From Chloroflexota bacterium (GTDB taxonomy: Bacteria > Chloroflexota > Anaerolineae > Anaerolineales > DRMV01): a stretch of 48,665 nucleotides of DNA. Below the pieces are notes generated by a model. It saw only the letters and a program-made list of their open reading frames with translations, made no database searches and had not been told where the DNA came from. Position numbers and translations under genes: made by a program. Below are positions 25,633 to 34,459 of the stretch, piece by piece (position 1 is the stretch's first letter; the number at the start of each line of letters is the position of its first letter). The DNA lies in NCBI GenBank assembly GCA_011322445.1, contig DRMV01000052.1:1-48665 (forward strand). The letters run 5' to 3'.

Positions 25633-26997
25633 ATGAAACGACGATGGTTCATCTGGGTGGGTGTGCTGCTCCTGCTGACAGCGGGAGGCGTGTGGTACGT
25701 TCAGGCGCGCACGCACCAGCAGACCAGCGAGGCCAGCCAGTGGCGCACCGTAGCCGTCAAACGGGGCACCCTGGAAGCCAGCATTGACGCCAGCGGCACC
25801 GTCCGCGCGGCGCAAAGCGCCACCCTGGTGTGGCAAATCAACGGCGTTGTAGGGAAAGTGGCCGTGGATTTGGGCGAAGCGGTGACGCGCGATGAAGTAC
25901 TGGCGACATTGCGGCACGATTCCTGGCCCCAGGCCCTGCTGCAAGCCCAGGTTTCGCTGCTCAACGCCCAAAAGCAGTTACAAGACCTGGAAGACGCCGC
26001 CAGCCTGCAATACGCTGAAGCCCTGCAGCGGTTGGCCACGGCCAAGCGGCAGCGAGACCGCGCCCAGAACCATTACGATTGGCTGGTCAACTGGGATAAA
26101 GACAACGCTCAAAAAGAATACGACAAATGGCATAATCTGGTACAGTCGCTTCAACATGATGTCAACGACCCCAAACTCCCAAGGACGTTGCGCGATGCTG
26201 CTCGCGCCCAACTGGAAATGGCCAAGCGGCAGGAACAGGTTGCTAAAGCCAATCTGAATGGCCCCAGTGAACTGGATATGGAAGAGGCCGAAGCCAACCT
26301 CGCGCTGGCCAAGGCCCAGGTCGAGCAAGCGCAGCGCGACGTCGAGCATTGGAAGAACGGCGCGCCTGCCAACCAGGTTGCCATTTTGCGGGCCCAAATC
26401 GATGCTGCTCAGGCCACGCTTGATATGGCTTCCCTGAAAGCGCCGTTTTCGGGCACCATCAGCGACATTCACGTTCACGCCGGTGATGTCGTCGCCCCCG
26501 GCACTATCGCCTTCCGCATCGATGCGCTGCACGCCCTTTACGTTGACGTCGAACTTTCGGAACTGGACGTCGCACATGTGAGCACGGGGCAGCCAGCCAT
26601 CCTCTCATTTGATGCGTTGCCGGGCCGTACATACCACGGCGAGGTCGAAGAAGTAGCCCTGGCAGGGGTGCCCGACCGCAGTGGCAACGTCAATTTCCGC
26701 GTCACCGTGCACATGACCGACGCAGACGAGCATGTCCGCCCCGGCATGACCGCTGCCGTCAACATTCAAACCACCAAAATCACCGATGCGTTGCTGGTGC
26801 CCAGCCGGGCGGTACGCGTCAAAGACGGCAAACCGGTGGTTTTCGTGCTCAAAGACGGCCAGCCCCAGCCGGTGCAAATCACCCTCGGCGCGACTTCCGG
26901 CACCATGGCACAAGTGCTCAAAGGCAACCTCAAGGAAGGCGACCTCGTCATTCTCAATCCCCCCGCGGAAACCTTCAACTTTTTCGGAGGCCAGTGA
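25633..26997 (+). CDS. Membrane fusion (periplasmic adaptor) subunit, MacA/HlyD type
   Basis: A 454-residue protein with an N-terminal membrane helix ([18 protein letters not shown]), a split biotinyl-lipoyl domain ([14 protein letters not shown] and [16 protein letters not shown]), a long coiled-coil hairpin between them (about 105-265), then beta-barrel domains. It links the ABC permease to an outer-layer partner. It is the first of three overlapping genes behind a palindromic operator. Confidence 0.88.
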   Translation: MKRRWFIWVGVLLLLTAGGVWYVQARTHQQTSEASQWRTVAVKRGTLEASIDASGTVRAAQSATLVWQINGVVGKVAVDLGEAVTRDEVLATLRHDSWPQALLQAQVSLLNAQKQLQDLEDAASLQYAEALQRLATAKRQRDRAQNHYDWLVNWDKDNAQKEYDKWHNLVQSLQHDVNDPKLPRTLRDAARAQLEMAKRQEQVAKANLNGPSELDMEEAEANLALAKAQVEQAQRDVEHWKNGAPANQVAILRAQIDAAQATLDMASLKAPFSGTISDIHVHAGDVVAPGTIAFRIDALHALYVDVELSELDVAHVSTGQPAILSFDALPGRTYHGEVEEVALAGVPDRSGNVNFRVTVHMTDADEHVRPGMTAAVNIQTTKITDALLVPSRAVRVKDGKPVVFVLKDGQPQPVQITLGATSGTMAQVLKGNLKEGDLVILNPPAETFNFFGGQ

Positions 26998-27704
26998 TGA
27001 CCCACCAGGTCATCCAGGTACGTGAAATCACCAAAATCTACCGCATGGGCGCGGTCGAAGTGCCTGCCTTGCGCGGCGTCTCTTTCGACGTCGCCCGAGG
27101 GGAACTCATTGCCATCATGGGGCCTTCCGGTTCTGGGAAATCGACCCTGATGAACATTCTCGGTTGCCTCGACCGGCCCACCGCGGGCGAATATCTGCTC
27201 GACGGGCAGTTGGTTTCCCAACTGAACGACGATCAACTGGCAGGCATCCGCAACCGCAAGGTGGGGTTTGTTTTCCAGAGCTTCAACCTGCTGCCACGCA
27301 TGACAGCCTTAGCCAATGTCGAACTTCCCCTGCGTTATGCCGGCATGCTTAACGGCACCCGCGAGAAAGCCCAGGCTGCTTTGGAAGCCATCGGATTGGG
27401 CGACCGGCTGATGCACAAACCCAACGAACTTTCGGGCGGGCAACAGCAACGCGTGGCCATCGCGCGGGCGCTGGTCAATAACCCGGCCATCATCCTGGCC
27501 GATGAACCCACCGGCAACCTCGATACCCGCTCTGGGCAGGAAATCATGGGGCTACTGGTCACACTCAACCGCGACCAGGGCACGACCATCGTGCTGGTGA
27601 CCCATGACCCCGAAATTGCGGCCTACGCCGAGCGGGTTATTCACATTCGCGACGGCCAAATCGAACGCATCACCACCGGCAAACGAGCGGAGGCGGCTTC
27701 ATGA
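26997..27704 (+). CDS. ABC exporter ATPase, MacB/LolD type
   Basis: A 235-residue ATPase with Walker [11 protein letters not shown]-loop [10 protein letters not shown], signature [15 protein letters not shown], Walker [13 protein letters not shown] and switch VTHDPE. The ATG at 26997 overlaps the adaptor stop; the GTG one codon earlier is an alternative. It powers the FtsX-like permease encoded next. Substrate unknown. Confidence 0.94.
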   Translation: MTHQVIQVREITKIYRMGAVEVPALRGVSFDVARGELIAIMGPSGSGKSTLMNILGCLDRPTAGEYLLDGQLVSQLNDDQLAGIRNRKVGFVFQSFNLLPRMTALANVELPLRYAGMLNGTREKAQAALEAIGLGDRLMHKPNELSGGQQQRVAIARALVNNPAIILADEPTGNLDTRSGQEIMGLLVTLNRDQGTTIVLVTHDPEIAAYAERVIHIRDGQIERITTGKRAEAAS

Positions 27705-28945
27705 TGGCAACGTTCTGGCTGGCATTGCGCGACGCGGTGCGCAGTTTGCTGGCAAACAAGATGCGCTCTTTGCTGACCGTGTTGGGCATCGTCATCGGCG
27801 TGGCAGCGGTCATTGCCATGTTAGCCATTGGGCGCGGGGCAGAAAACAGCATCACTTCCTCGATTGAAGGTATTGGCACCAATTTGCTCTTCGTCATGCC
27901 GGGGCGGATGCGCCCCGGCAGCAACCCCGCGGCGATTTCCCGCCACCTGACACTCACTGATGTTCGCGCTTTGGAAGACCCCCTGGCAGCGCCTGCCGTC
28001 GCACAGGTGGCTCCGCTGGTCATCAAAGATAGCGTAGTCACGGCTGCCGGGGAAAGCCATGTCACCTCGGTTGTGGGCGTGACCCCCAACTATGCCGCCG
28101 CCCGTAACTACCACACCACCGAAGGGCGCTTCATCAACGATACCGACCTGGCTGGGCGCGCCTCGGTGGCTTTGCTGGGCCCCGATGCGGCGCAGGCCCT
28201 CTTCGGTCGCACGGCTGGTCTCGTCGGCGCGACCGTGCGCATCGCTGGGCAGCCGTTCCGGGTCATTGGCGTGTTGGAAGCCAAAGGGGGTGGCGCGCTT
28301 TCCGGCAACCAGGACGACCGTGTTCTCATCCCGCTCACCACAGCCATGGCGCGCATCACCCACAAGCCCAACCGCGTCGACGTCATCATGGTCTCTGCCA
28401 CCTCGGCCGATGAAGTCAACGAAGCCCGGCAGGAGGTGGAAGCCATCTTGCGGGAACGCCACCACCTGCGCCCCGACCAGGACGACGATTTCACCATCTT
28501 CACCCAGGAAGAGTTCCTTGGTACCTTCCGCACCATCACGCGCGTCCTGACCATCTTCCTGGGAGGCATTGCCGGCATTTCCCTGCTGGTCGGTGGCATT
28601 GGTATCATGAACATCATGCTGGTCAGCGTAACCGAGCGCACCCGCGAAATCGGGCTGCGGAAGGCGTTAGGGGCGCGCAAGCGCGACATCCTCATCCAGT
28701 TCCTCACCGAGGCCATCTTGCTCAGCCTGGTGGGAGGGCTCTTGGGCATTGTCGTGGGGTGGGGCATTGCCGTAGCCGTGGGCAAGATTGCCGCGGCCTC
28801 ACATGCCGATATCGTGCCCCAGGTGGGGCTAAACGCCGTGCTGCTGGCAACGCTGTTTTCTGCTGCGGTGGGGGTGTTTTTTGGCCTTTACCCGGCCAAT
28901 CGCGCCGCCGGCCTGGAGCCAGTGGAAGCCTTGCGGTACGAATAA
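27701..28945 (+). CDS. ABC permease, MacB/FtsX type
   Basis: A 414-residue permease coupled to the ATPase (ATGA). It has an N-terminal helix ([18 protein letters not shown]), a MacB periplasmic core domain (about 50-265) and three C-terminal helices with the FtsX motif [17 protein letters not shown]. With the two upstream genes it forms a tripartite mechanotransmission exporter, usually for peptides or macrolides. Confidence 0.93.
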   Translation: MMATFWLALRDAVRSLLANKMRSLLTVLGIVIGVAAVIAMLAIGRGAENSITSSIEGIGTNLLFVMPGRMRPGSNPAAISRHLTLTDVRALEDPLAAPAVAQVAPLVIKDSVVTAAGESHVTSVVGVTPNYAAARNYHTTEGRFINDTDLAGRASVALLGPDAAQALFGRTAGLVGATVRIAGQPFRVIGVLEAKGGGALSGNQDDRVLIPLTTAMARITHKPNRVDVIMVSATSADEVNEARQEVEAILRERHHLRPDQDDDFTIFTQEEFLGTFRTITRVLTIFLGGIAGISLLVGGIGIMNIMLVSVTERTREIGLRKALGARKRDILIQFLTEAILLSLVGGLLGIVVGWGIAVAVGKIAAASHADIVPQVGLNAVLLATLFSAAVGVFFGLYPANRAAGLEPVEALRYE

Positions 28946-28946
28946 A

Positions 28947-29042
28947 TTGCGAAATGAGGAATTGCGAATTGCATTCCCGCCCCAACCCGACGACCCGACC
29001 AAACGACCACACGACTAAACGACCACACGACTAAACGACTAA
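28947..29042. repeat. Short-word intergenic repeats
   Basis: Gene-free stretch between converging genes: gaggaattgcgaattgc, then two copies of the 16-mer cgaccacacgactaaa and partial copies (cgactaatcgac). It belongs to a family of low-complexity intergenic repeats seen at several places in the window. Confidence 0.7.
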
Positions 29043-29590
29043 TCGACTTCCTTGTTTATCCATTCCAACTCGGCAGCGAAAATCTCCACCGGCGGGCGGG
29101 CTTCTGTCGCGCGACGCACGCAGCCGCCGGGGGTGTTGAGCAATTCCTCCGGATCGTCTAAGGTGATACGGCCTTCTTCGTCCAAATCCAGCGGGTGCAG
29201 CACACAATAAAACGGTTTCAGCGTCCACGGGTGCCAACCCTGGGCTTCTGCCGCGGCCTGCAGCGCACAGTGCCCCTCCGGCGGCAGCCAGAACACGCAT
29301 GCCGTGCCCAAAGGGTGTTCAGGCCGGGCCAGCACCCGCGTGTGGCGCACCTGCCCCGAGGGGGTGTAGGGGTCATCTTCCTCTTCGTCGGTGAACCACG
29401 TCGCCGGGTCGGCCGCGTCTTCCGGCAACAGCGCGGCAATGCCCGCCGCGTGGCGTAAAATGGCTTCCACCTCGATGAGGTCAACCCACACGCCGTGTAC
29501 GCAGCACGTCCCGCGGCAAGCGGGAAAATCGCAGCACGCGAGCGCCACGGGTTGGTACATGCTGGGAGCGAGAGGTGGGCGGAGAGTCAT
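29039..29590 (-). CDS. DUF3109-like Cys-rich protein
   Basis: A 183-residue cytoplasmic protein with an N-terminal Cys cluster (CCDFPACRGTCCVHGVWVD) and further Cys residues at FYCVLHPLD and GGCVRRA. The pattern fits the DUF3109/YkgJ-like group, proposed to bind zinc or an Fe-S cluster. Function unknown. The family call is from memory of the Cys motif. Confidence 0.6.
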   Translation of the reverse strand: MTLRPPLAPSMYQPVALACCDFPACRGTCCVHGVWVDLIEVEAILRHAAGIAALLPEDAADPATWFTDEEEDDPYTPSGQVRHTRVLARPEHPLGTACVFWLPPEGHCALQAAAEAQGWHPWTLKPFYCVLHPLDLDEEGRITLDDPEELLNTPGGCVRRATEARPPVEIFAAELEWINKEVD

Positions 29591-29593
29591 TTT

Positions 29594-29712
29594 GTCATTT
29601 AGTCAGGTAGTCAGGTAGCCGGTTGGTTGTCTGTGACACCGGGGATCAGGGCACGGGGCATCCTGACACCCCGACACCTGACACGCTGATATTCGACACC
29701 CCAAGCATCCGG
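29594..29712. repeat. Short-word intergenic repeats
   Basis: Gene-free stretch with period-9 words (tagtcaggtagtcaggtag) followed by many gacacc/gacacctgacac words. No gene or structured RNA seen. Confidence 0.6.
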
Positions 29713-29715
29713 GCA

Positions 29716-30120
29716 TCACTTCTCGTACAACTCTACCAACACCCCAAACGCACTCTTGGGGTGCACAAACGCGTAGCGCACGCCGTTAGGCTTCGTGACC
29801 GGCTCGGGGTTGATGAGTTCCACGCCGCGGGCCTTCAGGCGCGCCAACATGCCGTCCAGGTCGTCCACTTCCAGGCAGATGTGGTGCATTCCGGGACCGC
29901 GCTTGGCGAGGTAGCGGGCGATGCCGCTTTCGTCGTCGGTGGGCTGCACCAGTTCAATTTCACCGTTTTCCAGCGGCAGGAAGGCGATGGCCGAGTGCTC
30001 CTGAGGCACAGCGGCAATTTCGGCCACCGGCAGCCCCAACGCGTCGCGCCAGAAGGTCAGGGCTTCGTCCAAATCGGCCACGACGACGGCCAGGTGGTCC
30101 ATACGGCGAATTTTAGACAT
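29716..30120 (-). CDS. mce: Methylmalonyl-CoA epimerase
   Basis: A 134-residue metalloenzyme of the VOC (glyoxalase) fold, with two beta-alpha-beta halves. Metal ligands fit His in RMDHLAVVV, His in GMHHICLEV and Glu in LVELYEK. It interconverts (2S)- and (2R)-methylmalonyl-CoA in propionate metabolism. It lies downstream of the mutase gene on the same strand, which confirms the role. Confidence 0.93.
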   Translation of the reverse strand: MSKIRRMDHLAVVVADLDEALTFWRDALGLPVAEIAAVPQEHSAIAFLPLENGEIELVQPTDDESGIARYLAKRGPGMHHICLEVDDLDGMLARLKARGVELINPEPVTKPNGVRYAFVHPKSAFGVLVELYEK

Positions 30121-30162
30121 AGAAGGTCTCCGAGGGGGGATTAAGGTATTGGGAATTGGGGA

Positions 30163-30237
30163 GGATTGAGGGAGTTATACCGGGCATCAGGGCATCAGGG
30201 CATCACTGCACCCTTCGCACCCTTCGCACCCTTCACA
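30163..30237. repeat. Short tandem words
   Basis: Three copies of gggcatca followed by three copies of cacccttcg between mce and the mutase gene, running to the mutase stop. Same type of intergenic repeat as at 28947 and 29594. Confidence 0.7.
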
Positions 30238-31894
30238 TCTCCGGCCGATATTCGCCCCACACCTTCCGTAGCACGCCGGTGATCTCGCCCAGGGTCACGT
30301 CGCGTTCCACGGCTTCGATGAACAAGGGCATCAGGTTTTCATCGCCTCGGGCGGCCTGTTCGATGCGTGCCAGAATTTCAGCCACTTTGGCGCTATCGCG
30401 GCGGGCGCGCAGGGCCTTCAGGCGCTCGCGTTGGGCCTCTTCGATAGCCGGGTCCACTTTGAGCTGTTCCAGGTCCGCGTGTTCTTCTTCAATCTGGAAC
30501 GCGTTGACGCCCACCACGATTTGCTCGCCCTGCTCGATGGCCCGCTGGTAGCGGTAGGCGGCATCCTGAATTTCGTTTTGGATGTAGCCCCGCTCGATGG
30601 CAACCAGCGCGCCGCCCATTTCGTCGATTTTGGCGATGTAGGCTTCTGCACGGCGCTGGAGTTCGTCGGTGAGGTATTCCACGAAGTAGGAGCCCGCCAG
30701 CGGGTCAATGGTGTCGGCCACGCCCGATTCGTAGGCGATGATCTGCTGGGTGCGCAGCGCGATGCGCACGGATTTTTCGGTGGGCAGCCAGAGGGCTTCG
30801 TCCATGCTGTTGGTGTGCAGCGATTGCGTGCCGCCGAGCACCGCGGCAAGCGCCTGCAGCGCGACCCGCACGATGTTGTTTTCCGGCTGCTGCGCGGTGA
30901 GGGTGGAACCCGCGGTTTGGGTGTGGAAGCGCAAGCGCCACGATTTGGGGTTTTGCGCGCCGAAGTGGTCGCGCATGATGTTAGCCCACATGCGCCGCGC
31001 GGCGCGGAATTTAGCGATCTCCTCGAAGAAGTTGTTGTGGGCGTTGAAGAAGAAGGAAAGTTGCGGCGCGAACGTGTCCACATCCAGCCCCGCGTCCACC
31101 GCGGCTTGCACATAGGCAATCGCGTCGGCCAGGGTGAAGGCAAGTTCCTGCGCCGCGGTCGCGCCGGCTTCCCGAATGTGGTAGCCGCTGATGCTGATGG
31201 TGTTCCACTTGGGCACTTCGCGGGCGCAAAACTGGAAAATATCGGTAATCAGCCGCATGGAAGGCTTGGGCGGGAAGATGTAGGTACCGCGGGCAATGTA
31301 TTCCTTGAGGATGTCGTTCTGAATGGTGCCGCGCAGTTTGCGGATGTCCGCGCCTTGCCTTTTGGCAACGGCAATGTACATCGCGAGCAAAATCGCCGCA
31401 GGCGCGTTGATGGTCATGCTGGTGGAAACCTTTTCCAGCGGAATGTCACGGAACAGGGTTTCCATATCTTCCAGCGAGGAAATGGAAACACCCACCTTGC
31501 CGACCTCGCCGATGGCCATGGGGTCGTCTGCGTCGTAGCCGATTTGGGTAGGCAGGTCGAAGGCCACCGAAAGGCCGGTTTGCCCCTGGGAAAGCAGGTA
31601 GCGGTAGCGTGCGTTGGATTCCTCCGCAGTGGCGTAGCCCGCGTACTGCCGCATGGTCCAGAAGCGCCCGCGGTACATGGTGGGCTGCACCCCGCGGGTG
31701 TAGGGGAAACTGCCGGGGAAGCCGAGTTGGTCGAGGTAATCCGGATCAGGGTCGGGCGGCAGCAGCAGTCGCGGCACGGGAATGCCCGAAGATGTGGTGA
31801 ATTCCTCCTTGCGCTCTGGAAAGCGGCGCAGGGTAGGGGCTAAGGTTTCTTCCTCCCAGCGGGCTTGGGCTTTTTTCAGGTCATCGGTTGGCAT
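30233..31894 (-). CDS. Methylmalonyl-CoA mutase, catalytic (large) subunit
   Basis: A 553-residue protein starting at 31894 ([18 protein letters not shown]) behind GAGGTG. It holds the substrate-binding TIM barrel ([40 protein letters not shown]) and ends without the B12-binding domain (no DxHxxG). This fits the split enzyme of many archaea and Chloroflexota, where a separate small subunit of about 140 residues binds cobalamin; that gene is not in this window. The reaction is succinyl-CoA to (R)-methylmalonyl-CoA. It is upstream of mce in the same orientation. Confidence 0.95.
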   Translation of the reverse strand: MPTDDLKKAQARWEEETLAPTLRRFPERKEEFTTSSGIPVPRLLLPPDPDPDYLDQLGFPGSFPYTRGVQPTMYRGRFWTMRQYAGYATAEESNARYRYLLSQGQTGLSVAFDLPTQIGYDADDPMAIGEVGKVGVSISSLEDMETLFRDIPLEKVSTSMTINAPAAILLAMYIAVAKRQGADIRKLRGTIQNDILKEYIARGTYIFPPKPSMRLITDIFQFCAREVPKWNTISISGYHIREAGATAAQELAFTLADAIAYVQAAVDAGLDVDTFAPQLSFFFNAHNNFFEEIAKFRAARRMWANIMRDHFGAQNPKSWRLRFHTQTAGSTLTAQQPENNIVRVALQALAAVLGGTQSLHTNSMDEALWLPTEKSVRIALRTQQIIAYESGVADTIDPLAGSYFVEYLTDELQRRAEAYIAKIDEMGGALVAIERGYIQNEIQDAAYRYQRAIEQGEQIVVGVNAFQIEEEHADLEQLKVDPAIEEAQRERLKALRARRDSAKVAEILARIEQAARGDENLMPLFIEAVERDVTLGEITGVLRKVWGEYRPEM

Positions 31895-31983
31895 GGCACA
31901 CCTCGGTGATAAAGAATGAAGAGTTGCGCATTGCGAGGGAGAATTTTGGGGGGTAACCAGATTAAGTATACTCCAAGGGTAGG

Positions 31984-31989
31984 TATAAT
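31984..31989 (+). promoter_or_regulatory. -10 element of the PhnD-like gene
   Basis: TATAAT within ggtataatac. A minus-strand TATACT at 31965-31970 may serve the mutase gene. The two promoters diverge within 25 bp. Confidence 0.5.
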
Positions 31990-32020
31990 ACTTTTGGGAA
32001 GACCCATCGCGAAGAATCTC

Positions 32021-32069
32021 ACCCTTCCCGCCCTGAGCGGCGCACCTGAAAGGTGCGGAGTCGAAGGGT
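32021..32069. repeat. Nested palindromic intergenic element
   Basis: Outer arms acccttc / gaagggt enclose a perfect hairpin cgcacct-gaa-aggtgcg (32041-32057). The words ccctgagcg and gagtcgaagggt recall a common REP-like intergenic repeat. It would lie in the 5' leader of the following gene. Confidence 0.6.
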
Positions 32070-32116
32070 GGCTTCGTCGGCACGCCTTTCGCCCGCTTTT
32101 GGGCAAGGAGCACCCC

Positions 32117-32875
32117 TTGGCAAAATGGTCGGATTCCCGATATCGGCTGGCGACCTGCCCGCACGGCGGTGGGCGGGAGGTAGCCGCATGGGCGGAAACG
32201 GTAGCCTATCTGCGCCACCGGGTGGGAGAGCCATTGGTGTGGCGGCCATCGGTGGATTTTTTGCAGGTGGGTGAGGAAGCCTTGCTGCGGGCGGCGGTGG
32301 TGTATGCTGACCCCGCGCGGGCGCTAATGCTGGCCGACCAGCACGGTTTTGTGCCCGTGGTGGCCGCGACCGATGTGGACGGTGCGTTTCTGGTGGCTGC
32401 CCGCGGGGCAGCGGCAACAGTGGAAGCCGCGGAAGGCGCGCGGGTGGCGGTAGTGCCGGGGACGTTTGCCACCACGTTGGGGCTTTACACGCTTTACCAG
32501 CGTGGGTTAAGGCCCAAAGCAGTGCCCGCAGCGTCGTGGCAGCAGGCCATCCGCTGGGTGCTTTCCAGCGACTGTGCGTTGGGGTTGCTCTGCGAGGCAA
32601 CATATCGGGCATTGGCATTGCGTACACTGCGCGCGCTGCGGGTGATCGCCGGGCCGTGGAACACCCCTGCCGCGCACGTCTGGTTGGTGCGGCGAGCTTA
32701 TCCCGCGCTGGGGCAGCGGCTGGAAGAGGTGCTGCTGGCGATGAACGAGGATGCCCAGGGGCGCGCACTGCTAACTTCCCTGGGCGTAACCGGCTGGCGA
32801 CGCTACGCGGGTGAACTCGAAACCGTACGGCACCTTGTAGCCTGGGTACGCACAGAAATTGTTTACAATAAATAA
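32117..32875 (+). CDS. PhnD-like periplasmic-binding-fold protein without signal peptide
   Basis: Chosen start is TTG at 32117, six bases after AAGGAG (32105-32110). The frame is open back to 31916, but that part encodes the palindromic repeat and lies largely upstream of the transcription start. The 252-residue product follows the phosphonate-binding PhnD pattern: [48 protein letters not shown], then a second lobe with [17 protein letters not shown]. No signal peptide or lipobox, so it is probably cytosolic and may act as a sensor. No transporter genes are adjacent. Confidence 0.6.
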   Translation: MAKWSDSRYRLATCPHGGGREVAAWAETVAYLRHRVGEPLVWRPSVDFLQVGEEALLRAAVVYADPARALMLADQHGFVPVVAATDVDGAFLVAARGAAATVEAAEGARVAVVPGTFATTLGLYTLYQRGLRPKAVPAASWQQAIRWVLSSDCALGLLCEATYRALALRTLRALRVIAGPWNTPAAHVWLVRRAYPALGQRLEEVLLAMNEDAQGRALLTSLGVTGWRRYAGELETVRHLVAWVRTEIVYNK

Positions 32876-33255
32876 ACACCAGCAGTGCAGTGAGCGGAAA
32901 CAAGTGTGCTTGGGCGTTAACGACACAAAGGCACGCGGTATTTGTGTTTCAAGATACGCTCCTGGGAAGTGGGGTAGGGGAGCGCGTCTTACCAGTGGTC
33001 TTGCTGCATACCTTTGTATACAGAGGATAGGCATTGTCGCCGTAGTCGCGCCGATGCTTGGTGCTGACAGTAGCCAGCAGGCTCGCAAACAAAAGAGGGA
33101 GGGGGGCAGCAACGGCACCGCACGACCTTACCGCACAACCTTAGAAAAAAGAAACCATGTTTTTGATAACTATCATTATCGCAAGCAAAAGCGTGTTATA
33201 CTTACGCCCGTTTCTGGGCATAAGTTGCCCGTAAACCTTGCCTTTGGAGCTACTT
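32876..33255 (+). other. 380-bp intergenic region with a Fur-box-like site and promoter
   Basis: Frames here lack ribosome sites and recognisable domains. At 33165-33180, gataactatcattatc resembles a Fur box. A -10 TATACT follows at 33197-33202 and would drive the thioredoxin-like gene, with the box covering the -35 position. Nothing recognisable was seen in 32880-33150. Confidence 0.4.
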
Positions 33256-33513
33256 ATGACGACCAAGATCGTGTACTACAAGTCTCTCCTGTGTCCCCGT
33301 TGCATTCCGACGAGCAAAATGCTGAAAGCCTTTCGGCAACGCTACCCCCACGTAGAAATCGAAGAGGTTGAAGTAATTGCTCACCCTTCACGCGCGCGTG
33401 AGGCTGGCGTCCGTCAGGTGCCGACAATTGTCGTAGGTTCACAGCGCATCAACAAAGCCATGCCCTTGGACAAATTCGCCCAGCTGGTATTCGCAGAAGA
33501 AAACCCCCAGTAA
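33256..33513 (+). CDS. Thioredoxin/glutaredoxin-like protein
   Basis: An 85-residue protein (ATG at 33256 behind TTGGAGC) with the redox motif CPRC in SLLCPRCIPTSKML and the cis-Pro motif VRQVPTIVVG. Size and order fit a small glutaredoxin or thioredoxin-fold disulfide reductase. Iron control is possible from the upstream Fur-like site. Confidence 0.8.
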   Translation: MTTKIVYYKSLLCPRCIPTSKMLKAFRQRYPHVEIEEVEVIAHPSRAREAGVRQVPTIVVGSQRINKAMPLDKFAQLVFAEENPQ

Positions 33514-33526
33514 TAGCAACAGAAAA

Positions 33527-33554
33527 GCCCCAGGCCCGATCTCTCAGCCTGGGG
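33527..33554. terminator. Bidirectional terminator
   Basis: Stem ccccaggc / gcctgggg with an 11-nt loop. Minus strand continues with a short T-run (ctttt), plus strand with ttctcg. It lies between the thioredoxin-like gene and the converging tRNA. Confidence 0.7.
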
Positions 33555-33562
33555 TTCTCGTG

Positions 33563-33646
33563 TGCGCTGGGCGGGAGTTGAACCCGCACGCCCTAAGGGG
33601 CACGTGGCCCTCAACCACGCCTGTCTGCCAGTTCCAGCACCAGCGC
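33563..33646 (-). tRNA. tRNA-Leu (anticodon GAG)
   Basis: On the minus strand the acceptor gcgctgg pairs with ccagcgc, with discriminator A. Anticodon stem cgtgg/ccacg encloses the loop ttgaggg, giving anticodon GAG. T-arm ggttcaactcc and a long variable arm (class II) are present. CCA is not encoded. Confidence 0.92.
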
Positions 33647-33663
33647 ATTTGCAAGCGGGCGTT

Positions 33664-33692
33664 ATTATATCCGCGCCCCTTCAAATGGTCAA
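33664..33692 (-). promoter_or_regulatory. Promoter of tRNA-Leu(GAG)
   Basis: Minus-strand TTGACC (33687-33692), 17-bp spacer, TATAAT (33664-33669), ending 17 nt before the tRNA. Confidence 0.8.
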
Positions 33693-33739
33693 GCACGCAG
33701 AGAAAATTCGTCTCCCCTCCCTTTCGCCTTCCCACCAAC

Positions 33740-33774
33740 AAAACGGCAAGTTGCTCAGTGCAACTTGCCGTTTT
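33740..33774. other. Perfect 15-bp palindrome
   Basis: aaaacggcaagttgc / gcaacttgccgtttt with a 5-nt loop. The plus strand continues with gttactctttt, so it could terminate transcription, but no plus-strand gene ends close by. It lies 24 bp ahead of the cytochrome promoter and could be a regulatory site. Confidence 0.6.
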
Positions 33775-33797
33775 GTTACTCTTTTGGTGCTTTTATA

Positions 33798-33825
33798 TTT
33801 ACAAATATGGCGAAAAGGGTATAAT
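33798..33825 (+). promoter_or_regulatory. Promoter of the cytochrome operon
   Basis: TTTACA (33798-33803), 16-bp spacer, TATAAT (33820-33825), about 50 nt before the first ATG. The AGGAGG ribosome site lies just before that ATG. Confidence 0.75.
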
Positions 33826-33873
33826 TAAAGTGGCATTAAAAACCCCGCTGAGCACTTCTCGGAAGGAGGTGAA

Positions 33874-34407
33874 ATGAAGGTTAGCGGCAAAAAGATTCTT
33901 TACGTCATTGGCGGCTTGCTCGCTGTGTCAGTGCTTGCCGCAGTTGCATGGATGGTCGTCGATACGGGAATTGAGGCGACCGCCCACGCAGCGTTTTGCG
34001 GCACCTGTCATGTAATGCAGCCCATGGTGGCAGCATATCATGACTCAGTACACGGCGGCAACAATCCCTACGGCGTCGCAGCCCAATGCTCCGACTGCCA
34101 CGTCAACCACTCCAACGCTTTTGCCTACCTGGTCTCCAAAAGTGAATCAGGAATCCACGACACCTGGATCGCTTTGGTGATGGACGAGTTTACCCTCGAT
34201 TGGCAAGCCAATCGAGAACGACGGGCAGAATACGTTTACGATTCTGGTTGTCTGCAATGCCACACCAACCTGCAATCCATTGCGGCGGGCCACGACGCTC
34301 ATGCCAAATACTTCGATGGGCTCATCGATGCCAAGTGTGTGGATTGCCACCCAGGCGTAGGCCACGAAAACCTCAACAAATACCTCTTGATCAGTAAATA
34401 CCGTTAG
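33874..34407 (+). CDS. NapC/NrfH-type tetraheme cytochrome c
   Basis: A 177-residue membrane-anchored quinol oxidase. One N-terminal helix (ILYVIGGLLAVSVLAAVAWM) and four heme motifs: CGTCH (42-46), CSDCH (72-76), CLQCH (126-130), CVDCH (155-159). The first lies in FCGTCHVMQPM, the NrfH signature. It takes electrons from the quinone pool and would pass them to the octaheme protein encoded next. Confidence 0.9.
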   Translation: MKVSGKKILYVIGGLLAVSVLAAVAWMVVDTGIEATAHAAFCGTCHVMQPMVAAYHDSVHGGNNPYGVAAQCSDCHVNHSNAFAYLVSKSESGIHDTWIALVMDEFTLDWQANRERRAEYVYDSGCLQCHTNLQSIAAGHDAHAKYFDGLIDAKCVDCHPGVGHENLNKYLLISKYR

Positions 34408-34459
34408 CCGCTGCTTTTCGCAATGCTCAGACCCGACCAAAACCTAACAAGGAGGTTCT

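Noticed and set aside
30418-31843. Long frames opposite or alongside the mutase gene
   Set aside because: Shadows in GC-rich coding DNA; the mutase frame has full family similarity.
31916-32116. Upstream extension of the PhnD-like frame
   Set aside because: It lies across the promoter and a palindromic repeat; the TTG at 32117 has a well-placed AAGGAG.
32859-33371. 170-codon plus-strand frame
   Set aside because: It overlaps the thioredoxin-like gene in another frame, covers the promoter and Fur-like site, and has no domain.
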